In this document: positions 46,611 through 61,001 of the stretch, piece by piece | Layout of the letters: every line of letters starts with the position of its first letter | Numbering within the stretch: position 1 is the first letter of the stretch | NCBI GenBank assembly: GCA_034509735.1 | Contig: JACGWO010000012.1 | Location: 4,588,001-4,652,000, forward strand | Length of the DNA stretch: 64,000 bases | Source of the DNA: Sesamum alatum | Lineage: Eukaryota > Streptophyta > Magnoliopsida > Lamiales > Pedaliaceae | Direction of reading: 5' to 3' | Notes under the pieces: generated by a model | Told to the model about the DNA's origin: nothing | The model's input: the letters and a program-made list of their open reading frames with translations, nothing else | Database searches by the model: none | Program-made: the position numbers and the translations under genes

Positions 46611-47099
46611 AGGGTTAATTATACTTAGACCCCCTTTGAGAATGCATAATTACACTTTCTCCCAAAAAGTTTCGAAATTACATTTACACATCCTCCAAAA
46701 ATTCTCCATGTACACCTGACCTCCATTTGTTAAAGTTTGGATGGAAAATGTTCACGTCAACAAAAATAATAACATAAAATTTCAATTTTACATCTCATTT
46801 AATATTCTATGCAATAACTTTGTGCTTATAAAGGAAAAATATAATAATATTGACCTCACTGCATATATATGCACTATATATATATCCCCTTATACGTACA
46901 AAAATATACATGAGAATGTTAAATAATAGACAAAATATAATTATTTTTGTTGACGTGAATATTTTCCATCCAAACTCTAAAGGATGGAGTCAAGTGTAAA
47001 TAGAGAATTTTTGAAGAGGGTGTAAATATAATTTCAAAACTTCTTTAAGAAAAAGTATGATTATACATTTTCAAAAAGGGTGTATTAGTAATTAATCCT
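46611..47099. mobile_element. ~490-bp foldback MITE with 10-bp TSD
   Basis: AGGGTTAATTATACTTAGAC at the left is matched in inverted order at the right (TAGTAATTAATCCT). The middle holds ATGTTCACGTCAACAAAAAT against ATTTTTGTTGACGTGAAT. Exact 10-bp direct repeats TATTATAAAA lie at 46601-46610 and 47100-47109. Same family as 22987-23484. Confidence 0.85.
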
Positions 47100-47109
47100 T
47101 ATTATAAAA

Positions 47110-47819
47110 TATTACGTTCTCAACCATTGTGGGGCCGTTGAAGAACAAGATTTATATGCATTTGCGACCAAAGACTTCATAAGTGCAAAGTGAAAAGCTA
47201 TTTTTTCCAGCCTAAAAAGGAAAAAGTGAGTGACACAAGGGATTAACAGCTGAAATTATTTCCAAACTAAAATGAGATGTCAGTATCCAAATCCTTAGCA
47301 GCCAGCAATCAAGAAATAGATTAGGAGGGATTTGATCAAACTGCTGTGCGCTAATTGCATTAATTCTTGAATTGGGTTCCTATATACACCAACTTTACAA
47401 AGCCCATAAGCAGGCAATACCTTCAGATTGGCTTTATACAAATACAACCAGCAGATCTCCACTGCTCCCTTCTAACAGGAAGAGAAAAGTAAAAAAAAAA
47501 CAGAGAATAAAATTTAATTAAGAAAAAGGTAAGAAAAAAAGGGAAAAGACAAAAAGAAGCTACATGGTGGCCAACCAAACTATGCCGCTGGAGATACATG
47601 CAACGGGAAAACCCCCCCCCCCATTCCACTGTACAGTGTACTCTTGACAATGCCTATACAACAATAATGCCAGACTTCAATCATCCCTCCCAACTGGAAA
47701 CAGTCCTTTTTGGCACTAAATCAGCCATCGTCGACGAGAAAAATATCAGTGTCCCAAAGGCCGACGTGCATTCTGCATCAGGACTTGATGGTGTTGCCGA
47801 CTCCATATCATGAGCCCCT
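47110..47819. other. 3' UTR and flank of the PHD-finger gene
   Basis: Most of 47400-47819 should be the 3' UTR of the minus-strand PHD-finger gene. It includes a run of C residues at about 47611-47622. No other feature was recognised. Confidence 0.45.
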
Positions 47820-50800
47820 CTACCCATTGCGTTCCATTGGTTCTCGGGAACATGCATCTGGAACAGTCTCCTTGTCCTTGGAAAGGCATCGAACAGGGAC
47901 ATAAACAAATCCCTTAGGTAGCCGCTGGTTTTTCATAGATGCTTGGTCTGATGTCATTATAAGTTCCTTCTCAAAAGTTTCAGTGTGCTGTAGCAATTAT
48001 TGCGAGTCAAAATGCGAATATATTAATTTCATAATTAAATAAATGAATGTGACAGAATAAAGATCTAAGCCGTAATCAACAGATCGTAACACTTACTTTC
48101 CTAAATTTTGTTCGCTTTTCCAAATCATCCGAAAGATTCCGTGATGCAGCAGAAAGTCTCTGAGGAATTTGCTTCCCAGAAAATGATACCCTCTCCATGG
48201 GTTTTAGGGTATAAAGGTTTTGGGATGTTGAACTATCATCCGTTTTTTGATCATTCTCCACAGACATGGGAAGTTTAACACGCCTTTTACCTGCAACTGC
48301 ACTATCGACTGTTATGTCATCTGATCTTTGCACCATATCACTGCCTGATTTGTAGCCATCTGTGTAACCTTTTATGGAGGTCGTAGCTGATTCAGAACTA
48401 ACTTCAGGTTGGTAAAAGGGGTGACGAGCTAAAGCGGAAAGAACAGAGTCTCGGCTTGAAGCAAGAATGTCATGCGAACATAGGACTAATTCACGCTGCA
48501 AAACAAAAGCAAAATTAAATGATTGTACTAGTAGAAAAACCAACTTGCTAACAAATAGCTCTTTGCAGAAGAAAATTACAGTGCAACACTAAACTTGCTT
48601 CAGTGAACTAAACAGAAAAAGGAAAAGTGAAATAGAAAGATACGGGAATAAGAGTATAGGGTCGGGGAACATTTGATCAAGGTTGAAGTAAATACGAATC
48701 TCCACACAGTAGTCAGCTTACTTTCAATTTCTCCCTTTTGATAATTCTTTCACATAGAAGACGTAATCTCTCCAATTCAACCTATATGAATCAGAGCCAG
48801 AAGAAACATCAAATCATTGTATTATTAAGACAATGAAAAATGAAACATGTGCAACAGGGAATAACCTCAAAATACCCTTGATGCTGATTCAATCAAAGGA
48901 GTGCAATTAAAAGGAAACATTATTTTGAAGGAATTGAGGGTCTAGTAGAAACTAATTGCCCTTTCAAAGGAGAAATTCCAAATGTGGCATCACCAAACCA
49001 TCAGCACGGTCAAAAAGAGCATACATAAAATTCACAAGGGACAATTGCAAGAAATATAACTTAGCATCAACCAAGAATTATAAATAAAACATATGATTTT
49101 GCCAAGTCACATCTACTTAGATTAGACATTATATTTCTAACCAGACACCAAGTGAATTAGAGTTTATATTCGTAACCTGAGTTGGGAATGCAAGTCGAAC
49201 TTTCTATTTCAATGACTTGCATACTTATATATCATGACTCACACCAAAACACCATCAGTTATAATGTATTTTCCTCTACACTGGCCCAATTAAAAAAAGG
49301 GTCACCTAAATTCACAGTTCAAATGAAAATAACGAGAACACATAGCCCAGATAATATAGCCATGATCACTTACCCTGACTTGCTTAAGACTCTTAAACTC
49401 TTCAATCCCATGCCTATGAGTGTCGGCCTGTATTACATAATCACAAAGTCAATGTTAACTTACAAGCAAACAATCAGGCATAAAGTGACAGGAAAAGATG
49501 AAGAAGATAAAACCTTTGCTCTCTGTTCTATGCTATGCTTTTCACAGTAAGCCTTGTGATGCAACTTGCCACCATTAGTCCTCACAGTCATGTAGAAACC
49601 AGCACTCCTAGCACAAGTAGGATGAAATGTGGTCTGGCAGTGACCATAGCTACACTGTAGACAGGCACAATAACAGGACCGTTGTAGGAAAATCTCAATT
49701 TCAAATAGGTGGGGTAAATCACAAATCTCATGGTCTTCACCTTAAGACAAACACCCTGTTTGCGACGGCATACAGTGCATGTATCAACTCCCCTGCAGAC
49801 CGAATCCTGGAAAGTAACAGGGCTGAGTTCATATTAAAAATCACAAGAGCAGTCGAGGACCAAAAGAGGACAAAAGGTCTACAGAGATTAATGCACTTAC
49901 CATTCCTTCAATAGGATTTACTTGCCCCCTTCTGTATGTTGACTCTAACACCCACTACATTGAGATCAAAATGAAATGCATGAACTTTGAGGAGAATCGA
50001 AAGGCTACAATTCCAGATAGTGACAAATGAGCACAAGGGGTAAAGAATTATTTACTTCAGCACATAAGGCATGTATCCATTGACCATCTATTGACTTTCT
50101 AAAAGCGCCTGCAGTACCGCCGCACAATCCACATTCTGCAACAAAGTAAGGTTTCTCCCAAGAATTTGTTGCCAGAGCGCCAGAACCTCGAGAAGAAAAT
50201 AAGTCTTCACACAACTCACAATGCCATGGTCCAGTGGTGCTTTTAACACTACGATAGCAATCCAAGTGAACTGCAACCTGTTCCAAAAAGAAGGAAAAGA
50301 AACAATGGAATTCAGATATTCCAATAAGCATGCAGAAATTCACAATCAGAACTTAGAACAAGCCAAAAAAAAACTAGTATGCAAGGGCAAAATACCTTGC
50401 AACTTGTACAGACTAAAATGGGATTCAAAACTGTCTCAGAACGTCTGCATACATCACATGTCCTAGGATGGTCTTTGGAGAAGTCCGAAGCTAACTGGGC
50501 AGAATCAGAGTTTGTATCAAATGAGGACCTTGCAGTAGTAGACCTAGAAATAGTTTCTTTCACACGACGATTCAGCTGAGAGTAGGGCCTCATGTCAGAC
50601 ACATTAATCTTTGCACGATCCTGAAGGGAAAAAAATATATAAATAAACAATACGTTCGTAACCAAAAGGAAAAAGAGAAAAAACCTATAATCAAGGAATT
50701 CAGAATATAACCTCCTGTTGTGAAGATTCTTCAACAGCATCTTTCCGAATTGATGATATCCTAGAGGAAGCTGCAGCTGCAGCAGTTGCAGCAGCCAACA

Positions 50801-53800
50801 CAGCTTGAGCTTCCTTATGCCGACGCTCTTTCCTTCCCTGCTTTTTTGCTTCCCTAAGATCATGATTATATTGACTAACTAATACAGCATCCCATTTTTG
50901 TTTTCCTGCAGCGTCTATCTCCTGAGGAAGACTCCTTACAACCTTTGAAATCAAATCATCTGGCCAAAGATTAAAAGCGGGAAAAATTACTCAATACATC
51001 TTAAAGAGATACAACTTAAATCCAACCACACGTGTACGCATATACCTAAATTGAAAAGCAAGAAATCAGCAAAAACAGAAGACATGCAAACAAGACAGGG
51101 TAGAGACCACTTATGCGTTTTCTAGCAGCAGCATTGCAAAGGAGTCTTGTTTGATAATATATAAGCTCTCCTTCCACATCATCTGCAGGAGACAGTTTTA
51201 GCATATCCAGATTTGTTGCCTTGACCAATTGATCAAGATTCACTCCATTGCATCCAGAAGTCCAGCCATCAGAAGTTGCTTGCGCACTGTGGTTACTACA
51301 ACAGAGGCCTGAACTGGAAGATGCTTCTAACTGTGAAGCTTCCTGATCCCTCGGAACTGCAAATCACATTATTTACAACCTGAACGTAATACAGAAACAA
51401 CAAGAGGAACAAACAGGAACATACCTCCAGACTGGTAAAATGGAGTTCTATCAAGCATGTTACTTCTGGTCTGCATCATTTTGCTGTAGATAAAGGGATG
51501 TACATATGAAGCATGGTTGGCTTCCCCATTACTACAAAACAAAATGCAGAAATGCGTCAGCAATCCAAGGAAAAACATTTTTCCACAGAACAATCTAACA
51601 TAAAGGGGAAGAATAGAGGGTAGAATAAAAGCTTACGTTAACATAAGTGAACAATTAGTCATCTGCCGAGATTGTTTAGTCTCCCCCTCTGGACCATCTT
51701 CACAGAGACTCTGTGCTAAAGCTCTCAGCTCATCTGTCATTGCAAACAACGCAAGCACTTGGAATACTCTCATCACAAACAATGTAAGCACTTGGAACAC
51801 TCCCATACAAACAATGCAAGCACTTTTAACACTCTCATCATCACAGTTCACTGCCAACTCCAGTGAAACACGGATACAAAGGAAATTGAAAATAACATTT
51901 TCATGTTTCCGAAAGAACATGCAGTTAAGTTAGAAGCTAGATATGGCCCTGACAGAAGTGACCATGTGGAACAAACATCCGGACCATCGACACAAGCATT
52001 TAAGATAAAAGAAAGAAAGAAATAAAAGAATCAGTGACATTACAACCATGGGCTTGAAACTCCATCTAAAATATAATAGTCAAAAATTAAATTCTAAATT
52101 TTTCATGCACCATTTATGTATTATATTTTGCACATCCATAACCTCCTTGAATTAAGGTGGGAAATCTAGATCCTTATTGAATAAGTACATATAGCCTTCT
52201 AAAAAAGTGCTCAGCATGTTAAAAAACTCCTAACTAAGATTCATTAAACACGTGATCAGCCTGCCTACCTTCGATTCGAATAGAATCCTTTGGCGAATCA
52301 TCTTGATGCTGCTCAGGATCAACCAAAATCTGCACAATCGAAAGGATAAAGTAAAAGTTCTGTCATTTTAACTAATGCCCATGGCAAATCACCGGAAATA
52401 ATAATCAGTGGAAATATAGGTGTCTTCATATTAGGATTGTTAAAAAATCCATTTAATGGGATACACTGTTACACAAAGCAACATAAGAGTTCAGTCGAAA
52501 AATCACCTTAGTTCATCACACTGCCCATGAATACAATTGAAAACTATAATTCAAATTTCAGAAGATACAAATCATGAAGATACTGGCAATTGCTGATTTT
52601 ATAATGGAACAGCATGCACATTTAGAGGTAAAAGGGAACCCCGCGAGTGGTTGTATAACCTAACAGTTTTTTATACTACCAACATAATAGGGCATGTTCA
52701 AAAATAAAGTGAAGTATTCTTTTTCTTATAAAATAGAGTTCTTCAAGGAGCAACTAGTAAATGTACAGGCTCAATTTAGCAATAAAATAGACAAGTTTTG
52801 TTCTCAAAGCAATATCCGTTCTTCCTGAGTTTCAAATACTAAAAGCACTATAAACCTATTCAAAGAAAGCAATCTGCATGACCACAAATGCAAGTTAGTA
52901 CTCTTCTTTTAGAATGAACAGTGGGGATATCAGCCTATGAAGATTCCAGGTTTGCAACCACTAAGATAAATTGCATGAATGGAGCCATTCACATCAAGCT
53001 GTACAGATTTATGATAATCGATCCACTGGCATACTAACATTAATTCTAAGAGGAAATATCATGGTTGACTCAAACATTCACATAAACATTAATAATGTGC
53101 AGCAGCAGATGCAAAAATGTGTCAGAATCCATCTGACATCTACAACACATCATGATGATTATGCACAATATAGCACTTCACTTTTAGTTAAAAACTTCCA
53201 GCATAAAGCAGCATCAACAAATGACAATGATACCTTCTTGCTTTCATCAGCCAAAGACTCTCTTAGTGTACCATTTGGATCTTCCCCCACAAGAAGACAT
53301 GAGTCAATGTCGCCTTCTGCTGTATCATCATTAGTCTTGTCCACAAAGGAGCATGACTTGTCATCTTTCACAGTCCTTATGCTGCTTTTGGTTCTTCTTC
53401 GAGGTGGAACAGATTTAATTGGAACAGCATCAGAAATACTAGACTCCTCTATTGAAACAGTACCGACCCCTAAGGCAGCATCGGCCACAGGTTTGGGTGC
53501 TACAAGTGATCTAATCTTTACTTTCAGTGTCTTTTGTAAGTTGCCAATATGAGCATGGTTTTTCAACCATCTGAGTAGTTTGCACTGTAATTCAGGAACC
53601 ATGTGATTATCCTGCACATAGACAAATAGGATAAAGAGAAAGTAAGCAAGCAGAATAAACAATAATAGAAGTAGTTCGCCATAAACAGATTAATCCAGAA
53701 AAGTAAATTCTGAGCCGACATCATTCAATCAGTAATCATCTACTAGCATTCAGCTTGCATTTTCAAGTTATCCACTAAAGGCAGAAGAATTAAGGGGGGA

Positions 53801-56800
53801 AAAAGGGCAGAGTCACCAGAGCTGAATTATTACATCGAGTACTGCGTTCAATGAATCTGGCGAAACACCAATCTCTGAGGCCACATCTTTAGCATTGACT
53901 TTCCCTAGATCAATCAACTGCAAAAAAAAGAAGGTTACCAACTGACCAGAAGAAGAATCTTCCGCCATACTATATGATCTTGCAATACCTTCTTCAGTAT
54001 CATAGTAAAATTCAGAGCATAGGCATTGACATCTTCTTTGTCATTCCTATTTGTTGAGTACTTAGCAGCAGGATGTAGCGCATCTCCATTTTCTTGATGA
54101 GACTCAGAACTTTGTCTGTTGTCTGGCAAGACCTCTCCGTCTAACACAACATCATTCAGCTTGCTCGGATCCAGGCCAGCTGTTTCAATGTGAATGACCA
54201 ACTTAAAACCATTTCTTTCGCCAATTCCCAACTTGTGAGATTCACTTACGGTTAATGCCATCTCGTAATGCCAACTAACATGGGAAACAGAATTACCTGG
54301 CAAGGAAGTATCTCCAGTATCTTGACTGCCACTATCACACTGGACTTCTGAATGTTTAGAGCAAAAAGCACGTAATTCAACCTAGATATGATAAAGATTA
54401 GAAACATAAATGAAGAAACTAAAAGATCACAGCAGGAGTCTGGAAAAGCAATAACTTCTGCAACAAGAAAAATACTGTGCCAAAGATTGACAGGAGAATC
54501 CACATTTAGATTATCTATATAACCACTAAAGTTTACAACAATAGTAGTAACTGTCAGTTTCATCATTTATTAAATTGCCAAAGAGAGAACACCTCATCAG
54601 ATCCAAGTTTTCCCCATATCTCCATTCTGTGTCTCGCCTCCCTCGCACAAATAGGATGGAATGAAGTTCTACAAGATCCTGATAAACATCCAATGAGTAC
54701 TTAATCAGCGCCAAACATCACCACAGCACAGAGAAAGAAATAAAAAAACACGCGATGAAAATTATAAAATAAATAAGCGTGATCCATATCTAACATAACA
54801 GGATGCTCTCCTTTCCTCAAATTCTGTTAATCCCAAAATAAGGAAAGAACTGTCTCCAACTAGCATAAACGAGTCCAGACTATGCTTACATAAAAATGAG
54901 TTTTTAAAGACATATAAGACAATTTCAAGCAATCATTGACACCCACCAACAGTAGCCTATTCGAAGACTAAAATTAAGTATCTCCAGAACCATGACAAAA
55001 CATTAAGTTCTTAGAGTTAAGAGGACTTTAGAAAACCTACACCAGTATATACTCCACATTCAATTATATTCGGTTAACATGAGAAAGATAGGCCTATGAC
55101 AACAGGAATTTAAATACAAGTCCCACTTAGTATCACTACAATTAGTTACCCTTCATGATATGGACTGAATCCCAGAAAGAAATGATGCTCAAAGCCAAGA
55201 AACCTCAAGAAAAAGGTACCTCGAAGAATTAACTTAGCCTGTCAACCTAGAATTGTTATCTTTAGGACAGATTAGACACCCCTCTTCTTAATTAGAGTGA
55301 CATCTCACAGTTTTTGCAGAGATCTATGTACTTCTAATTCCTGCTCTCATAAGTTCAATATTATCAACTAAATTAGATCGCACTTATGATATTCTGCCTA
55401 ACAAGAAAATTGATGTAGACTGATAAAAATTGCATCCAGATGCTTACAATGTGAATGGAATATGAGATGACACAGCACACAACTGTTCAACGAGGCCAGA
55501 AAACATGACGCACAAAATCCAGAACATACATGACCCCAAGAGGAAAATCTTGTCTCAGAAATGAATATTCACACTTCATCATGCAAAAGTTATCTCTTTT
55601 AATTTCCAGAACTAAAAGAAAACTATATAAGAGAAGAATGTCCAGAAAAATATACCTATTCTGAGCCATCAGTCAGTAGCTTGAAGTCATGTACTATTCC
55701 AGATCCTTTTTACCAACTAAATACGATGAGAAAAGATGGTGTGCGTTGTGCATGTGGGTGTACATAGGCATGTACACGGGATTAAGAGCTAATAGTAATA
55801 AATTGCTTTGCCAACAATAACTGCACAAATGGCTCCTGACCGTGATGGAAACGGAAAAGCCTATTCTTTATTCTCTTTAAACCGTTTGTTTACAGTTTCT
55901 TCGACAATTAACGGAGTTATGAAGGCAGCCAGATATTATTGAAAAGTCCCCTTTGTTGTAAACACCAAAAATGAAGCTGAACAAAAAAGATTAGAGAACA
56001 ACCCCAACGCCCTAATTTAACAACCCAACTAATGGGGCTGACAAAAGACTAAACAAAGTAATCGAACCTTCTGTATCTAGAAAGCTCACATCCATTGAAA
56101 AGGTTGTTTGTGATATTACTAAAAAAGAAAATTTAAGATATAAGTATACTAAAAATTAGTGGTAGCACCAACATTTAACTATCTATATTGGTCCTTTGTC
56201 ACCCCACCCCAGCCCCCTTCCCTCTGGAAAAAAAAAGGAACAAAAGAAAAGAAAATAGTACTAACAGAATTATGAACTTGAATAGACCATGTAATCCTTG
56301 AAATTTACTCATGTCAATGTCAACATTGCATACATTTACATTTGAAGGACAGGGGGAACAGAAAATTGATCATGTTACAATTTCTCATACAGTTATATCA
56401 TACAAAAATGTTTGAAACATAAAACCACTTTCCCAGATGGACAAACTACATCGTTTAATTAACAAGAAACGGTTAACACCAGCACTATTCAGTCCCATAG
56501 TCCAATATAAGAACGTATCGACAAGCCATATACTCCAAATAAGACAACATTCTTCTGCCTTGCCATCCAACAAAGAAATGTAGGGGACTGTAACATAAGA
56601 AAGCACAATACGTACCATTACTGCAACGGAGACAGGCACCAGACTTAACCTTGCACAAATAACAAATCAACTTCCTTCTTGTGTCCTTCAACTCATCCAC
56701 ATTCATGATTGGCTCCATTGTTCTGGTGTTCTCCAGATAAACCTCAGGCATCCACTGGCAACAAAATAAATGAGCAAACTCCACCTTTGACCCCTCATTC

Positions 56801-57969
56801 TCACTCCCATATCCCCTTTTCCTGACAGGCTTCAGAGCACCACCTTGCCTTGGACAAAGCAAACATGGTGTCTCAGTGCTCAAATCCACAACATTTTTCC
56901 ATTTACACCATGAACACAACCAAGAACTATCTACATCTTCTTGAACTCCATAACACCTCTGATGCACTACCATCCCACAAGAACTACATTTAATCAAGCA
57001 ATTCAAGGGGTCACCCGTATCACCAAAACTACAATAATGACAGACAGAGTCTGAGCCTTCAACTGCACGTGCCACAAGGAGCTTCTCCAACCCTGCATCC
57101 CTCCCCAAAAGCTTCCGTTTCTTTGAAGGCCGCTCTGATGCCAAATAAATCTTACTTCTGGATCCTAAAAGCCATTCTACACCACTAAAAGAAGTAGATT
57201 CTTTCTCAGTAGTCTGAATCTTTTCTTCATTACTTTCTTCTTTAATACTGTACTCCTCTGTTTCTACCACATCGCCGTCAATATCCATGGAATGAGGCCC
57301 ATTCTCATCTTGCACAATTATTTCATTAAACTTGAGCTTCCCATTGCTATTCAGCTCAACACCATTTTCAAAGTTCATGATATCCTTCTCACAAGCACTT
57401 GCAAGCATCCTATTAAACGTGCCATAACGATCATTGTCCTCATTATCCAATGATGGAATCAAAAACCACTTCTCATTACTGGACAACCCAACTCTTGAAA
57501 CCCTGTCAAGGCTCTCGATGTCCTCAACAGTCAGTTCTCGAAAATACTCCTCAGTCTCAACCCAAAAGCTGCTCCCCCTTGGTCGACCTGGAGTTGAAGA
57601 CTTATTCTCCGACCCTGAATGCAACTTCTTGTGCCGTTTCCTACTATCTGAATGCCTAGTTAACAACTGTGACACCCCACTAGGCAACGTGTTCGCACCG
57701 GAAAGAAATGCCTGAGGCGCCTGCGAGTCCTCGGAATCGAAGGGGGAACGAAATGAGAGCACCTTACGAGCTTGAGTATACAAGTCAAACTCAACAGTAG
57801 AAGTCGGGGGTAGTTTCGTAATATTCGGGAACCCCGAGGGCTTTTCTGTAATTTCTAGGTTCAAATTAGGGCTATTGCAATTACTATCAAATTTCTTCGC
57901 TTCGGCGGTGCCCCTACCACCACCGGCCATGGATTTCCTCCGCCTCTGGCATCTGCCTCCACCGGTCAT
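47820..57969 (-). CDS. Chromatin-type protein with two PHD/extended-PHD cassettes
   Basis: Nineteen exons: 57969-56616, 54678-54593, 54381-53989, 53917-53834, 53611-53234, 52329-52269, 51733-51637, 51531-51425, 51356-51108, 50959-50712, 50620-50396, 50277-50056, 49954-49901, 49806-49741, 49654-49514, 49427-49374, 48781-48722, 48495-48097 and 47987-47820; 1481 residues. It resembles the Arabidopsis PHD-finger family protein At1g77800. Cassette 1: PHD from C310 (CHYCSFGDTGD, then KCSSCGMVVHQRCYG), then extended PHD with CLLCPRQGGALKPV, FAHLFCCQWMPEV and SCRTSFHPICARE. Cassette 2: PHD from C1074 (CDVCRRSETVLNP), then CGLCGGTAGAFRKS and HCQTTFHPTCARSAGFYM. This BRPF/Jade-like arrangement reads histone H3 tails, so a nuclear chromatin role is inferred. 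The start at 57969 (MTGGGRCQRRRKS) matches the family; an ATG at 58011 would add 14 residues. Confidence 0.88.
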
Positions 57970-58117
57970 CGCGTCCACCAACCAATTCCTCCACCACCAG
58001 CCTTCGAGCATCCCATTTCCTCAACACCAAACCCTAAAATACTATCAATCCCCAAAAACCTAATCAGATTCAAATCCTGCTCTACGGATTCACGCAAAAG
58101 AGAAGCGGAAAGTAGAT

Positions 58118-58148
<31 letters not shown>

Positions 58149-58480
58149 AGACGAACGAGAAGAAGCGATTATACGTGTCTGTTTCTTGTGCGGTGTGCGG
58201 CTAGGGTTAGGGTTCCTTTTTTCCGGTTTTGGGGGTAAAACAAATTTGGGGCTATTTTTTAATTATTTTCGGTCAGTTTTCGTTGTTTGGATCCGTTTTG
58301 GATTTTTTTTCGCTTTCAAGAGAGAGAGAGAGTCGCGTTTCTTGGAGGGCTGGGCGGTTCGTTTTTAAGACAGAGGAGAGAAAAATTATTAAGAGAGAGA
58401 AAGCTGTAAGAAGCGTTCGTGTGGGGTATTGCGGATTGGGGAATTTAAATGGAAGTAGCGTGTAAAGTGAACTCGTCGTT
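57970..58480 (-). promoter_or_regulatory. 5' leader/promoter of the PHD-finger gene with (GA)n tract
   Basis: A (GA)n microsatellite lies at about 58120-58149 and a second GA run at 58320-58331, which read as (CT)n on the gene strand. CT-rich tracts are common in plant 5' UTRs and core promoters. Confidence 0.5.
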
Positions 58481-58943
58481 AATACGAAGGATGCGACTTT
58501 TGGGCCGTGGCCCGTGATTTGGGTCCAATACGCCTGGCAAATGAGAAAGCATTTTTGGTAAGCGCACTGTGACGTGGAAGCATGGTACTGGTTCTGAGAA
58601 TTTGGTGTATTGCCTCGGGAGAGAGTTGAAATTCCAATTTTGGGGGTTTGTTTGCAATTTGAGCCTCGTATGTTTGGAAATTTGCAGATCTCGGCCCCAA
58701 GGAAATTGAAAATTACAATTAGGTACTTAATTTTAGTGAAGTGAAGAAAGGCGCGTCACACACACACACAAAAAAAGACTATTTCTATATATATAGATAG
58801 TGGTATTTCTTAAATAGATAATTACAAAATATTGGATGCCTCACTTTTTGGTTGTAAGATTTTTTCTTATTTTACGGGTTTATTTTAATTATAATTGAAA
58901 TGGAGAAAGAAAGAGAAAAAGAAGGAAAATATCTATTCATCTA

Positions 58944-59202
58944 TCTATACTAATATAAAAAGAAAATTCGATTTTTACTCACAAAAAGCAATTATTTATA
59001 TTGCGATACTAATTTTTTGTTATGCTAATAATACCCCTAAGTTGATTCCTTTTCTTTTTTTTCTGTCTTTTTTTTATTTTTTTAAAATGTGGTGTGTTAG
59101 TTTATATATATATATATATATATATTCTTATTTATAGTATATTCTAAAACGTGATATATTATTTATTATATGCACGCAGGGACGCCGTGCTACGTCAACT
59201 AG
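58944..59202 (+). mobile_element. Helitron-like unit, intact ends
   Basis: TCTATACTAATATAAAAAGA at the 5' end and, at the 3' end, GCACGCAGGGACGCCGTGC (hairpin) followed by TACGTCAACTAG and T. Related units follow directly. Confidence 0.7.
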
Positions 59203-60700
59203 TAAAAACAAAAGGCCTTTCACATTCACAAATGGTAGTTAATGACACTGTCGTGCCAATTTTTTTTTATGCCAAAAATGCCCTTGAATTGACAAGATGA
59301 CTAATTTATTCAACTTTCCAAAATTATATTACCTGATAAATTAAATTTTTTTTCTTTCTTTCTTTCTACTTTTTAATGTAACGTATTGGTTATATATATT
59401 TTAAAGCGTGAAAGATTATTTATTGCGTGCCACGAACGCTAATCTATACTTAGTATCTATATCTATATCTATACTATTATATAAAGAAAATCCCTCCACA
59501 CTCACAAACGGCGATTAATTACACCGTTGCACCATTTTTTATGAGGCCAAAAATGCCCTTCAACCGATAGTATAACCAACTTATCTAACTTCCAAAGTTT
59601 CACTAATTGATAATTTTTTTTTATTTCTTTAATGTGATGTAATGGTTTATATTTTGCTCTTATTTATAATAATAATATATTTTGTATGCACGCAGGGATG
59701 GCCACCAAATTATAATTATGCCCATAATACCCTTAGGGTAATTTTCTTTTCTTTTATTTATTTCTTTTTTTTAAACGTAATGTATTGATTTATATATATT
59801 TCATATTTACAAAAATTTTAAAGCGTATAATATTATTCTATATGCACGTAGGGACGACGTGCCACGACGACTAGTATAAAAGAAACCCATTTTTTACTCA
59901 CAAATGGTGATTAATGACACCGCCACACCACTTTTTTATAATGTCAAAAATAACCCTCAACGGATATGATAACTACTTTATTCAACTTTTCAAATTCTAT
60001 ATTAATTGATAAATTAATTTTTTCTTTATTTTCTTCTTTTTTTAATATGATGTGTTAGTTTATATATTTTTTTCTTATTTATAATATATTTTAAAGCGTA
60101 AAAGATTATTTATTATATGCACGCAGGAACGGCGTGCTAGTATTATTACAAAGAAAAGATATATTATAGACACCAAAGTGGTGGTTTGACACAGCTACAC
60201 TAATTTTAGTGATTTCAAAAATGCCCTTCAAGTGAAAAATAATTAACTTTTCTAACTTTTCAAGTTTTAAATTAACGTAACTGTTCACTTAATATATTTT
60301 GTTCTTATTTAAAATATATTTTAAATCGTGAAATATTATTTATTATATAAATATAGAAATAACGTACCACGACAGCTAGTACTATTATAAAATAAAACCC
60401 TTTTCTCATACCAATTTTTGAATCCCCTAATTTACCCTTTGATTCATTATATTTCTTTAAAAAATAATGGCCATACGAGTAATTTCAATATCTTTTAATA
60501 ACTTCACAAATATAATTTCTTTTTTTTTTTCTTCTCAACCCTCTACCCCACGTTTTTTTCACTTGACTCTACATTATTTTATCAGGAACTTTTTTCTGTC
60601 TTATTTTTTCACACCACGATTGTTCTTTTTCACAAATTTCTTCATCTCACAATATAGTGCTTTTTTATATGTTCACGGGATCTACGTGTAATGATAATTA
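59203..60700 (+). mobile_element. Head-to-tail cluster of Helitron-like units
   Basis: At least five more related units follow in the same direction. Recurrent landmarks are ACTCACAAA(C/T)GG near each start, AAAAATGCCCTTCAA, a T-rich block, TATTTATAAT, then the GCACGCAGG hairpin. 3' ends with CTAG lie at 59871-59874, 60137-60140 and 60376-60379; decayed ends lie near 59443 and 60700. A 5' TC end is clear at 59468. Several junctions read CTAG followed directly by TATTATTACAAAG or TACTATTATAAAA, that is, a new unit starting with its first bases missing. Confidence 0.65.
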
Positions 60701-60827
60701 GTAAATAAAAAATTAAAGTAGTGGAGTTCTGGACACCTATAGAAAATTGTTAATCGACCGAACGAATTATAAGAGGATACCAGTAGATTTCTTTTCATTT
60801 CTAAAAAATTAAAGATACTATGTATAA

Positions 60828-61001
60828 GGGAAAACTGCAAGCAATCCTCTTGTAATATTGCAAATTATCAAATTACACCTTATGAAAAAAAAAAAAAAAA
60901 AAAGCAATTTACTTCTATGTGTTCTTTAAAATTGAGCAATTTACCTCCTTATATTTTTTAATTAGAGCAATATCACATAAAGATAAATTGTATTAAACCC
61001 C
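60828..61001. mobile_element. Shortened foldback MITE
   Basis: Ends GGGAAAACTGCAAGCAATCC and AAATTGTATTAAACCCC. Flanks TATGTATAA and TGTGTATAA match at 8/9. An A20-type run replaces part of the middle. Related to 21717-21925. Confidence 0.6.
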
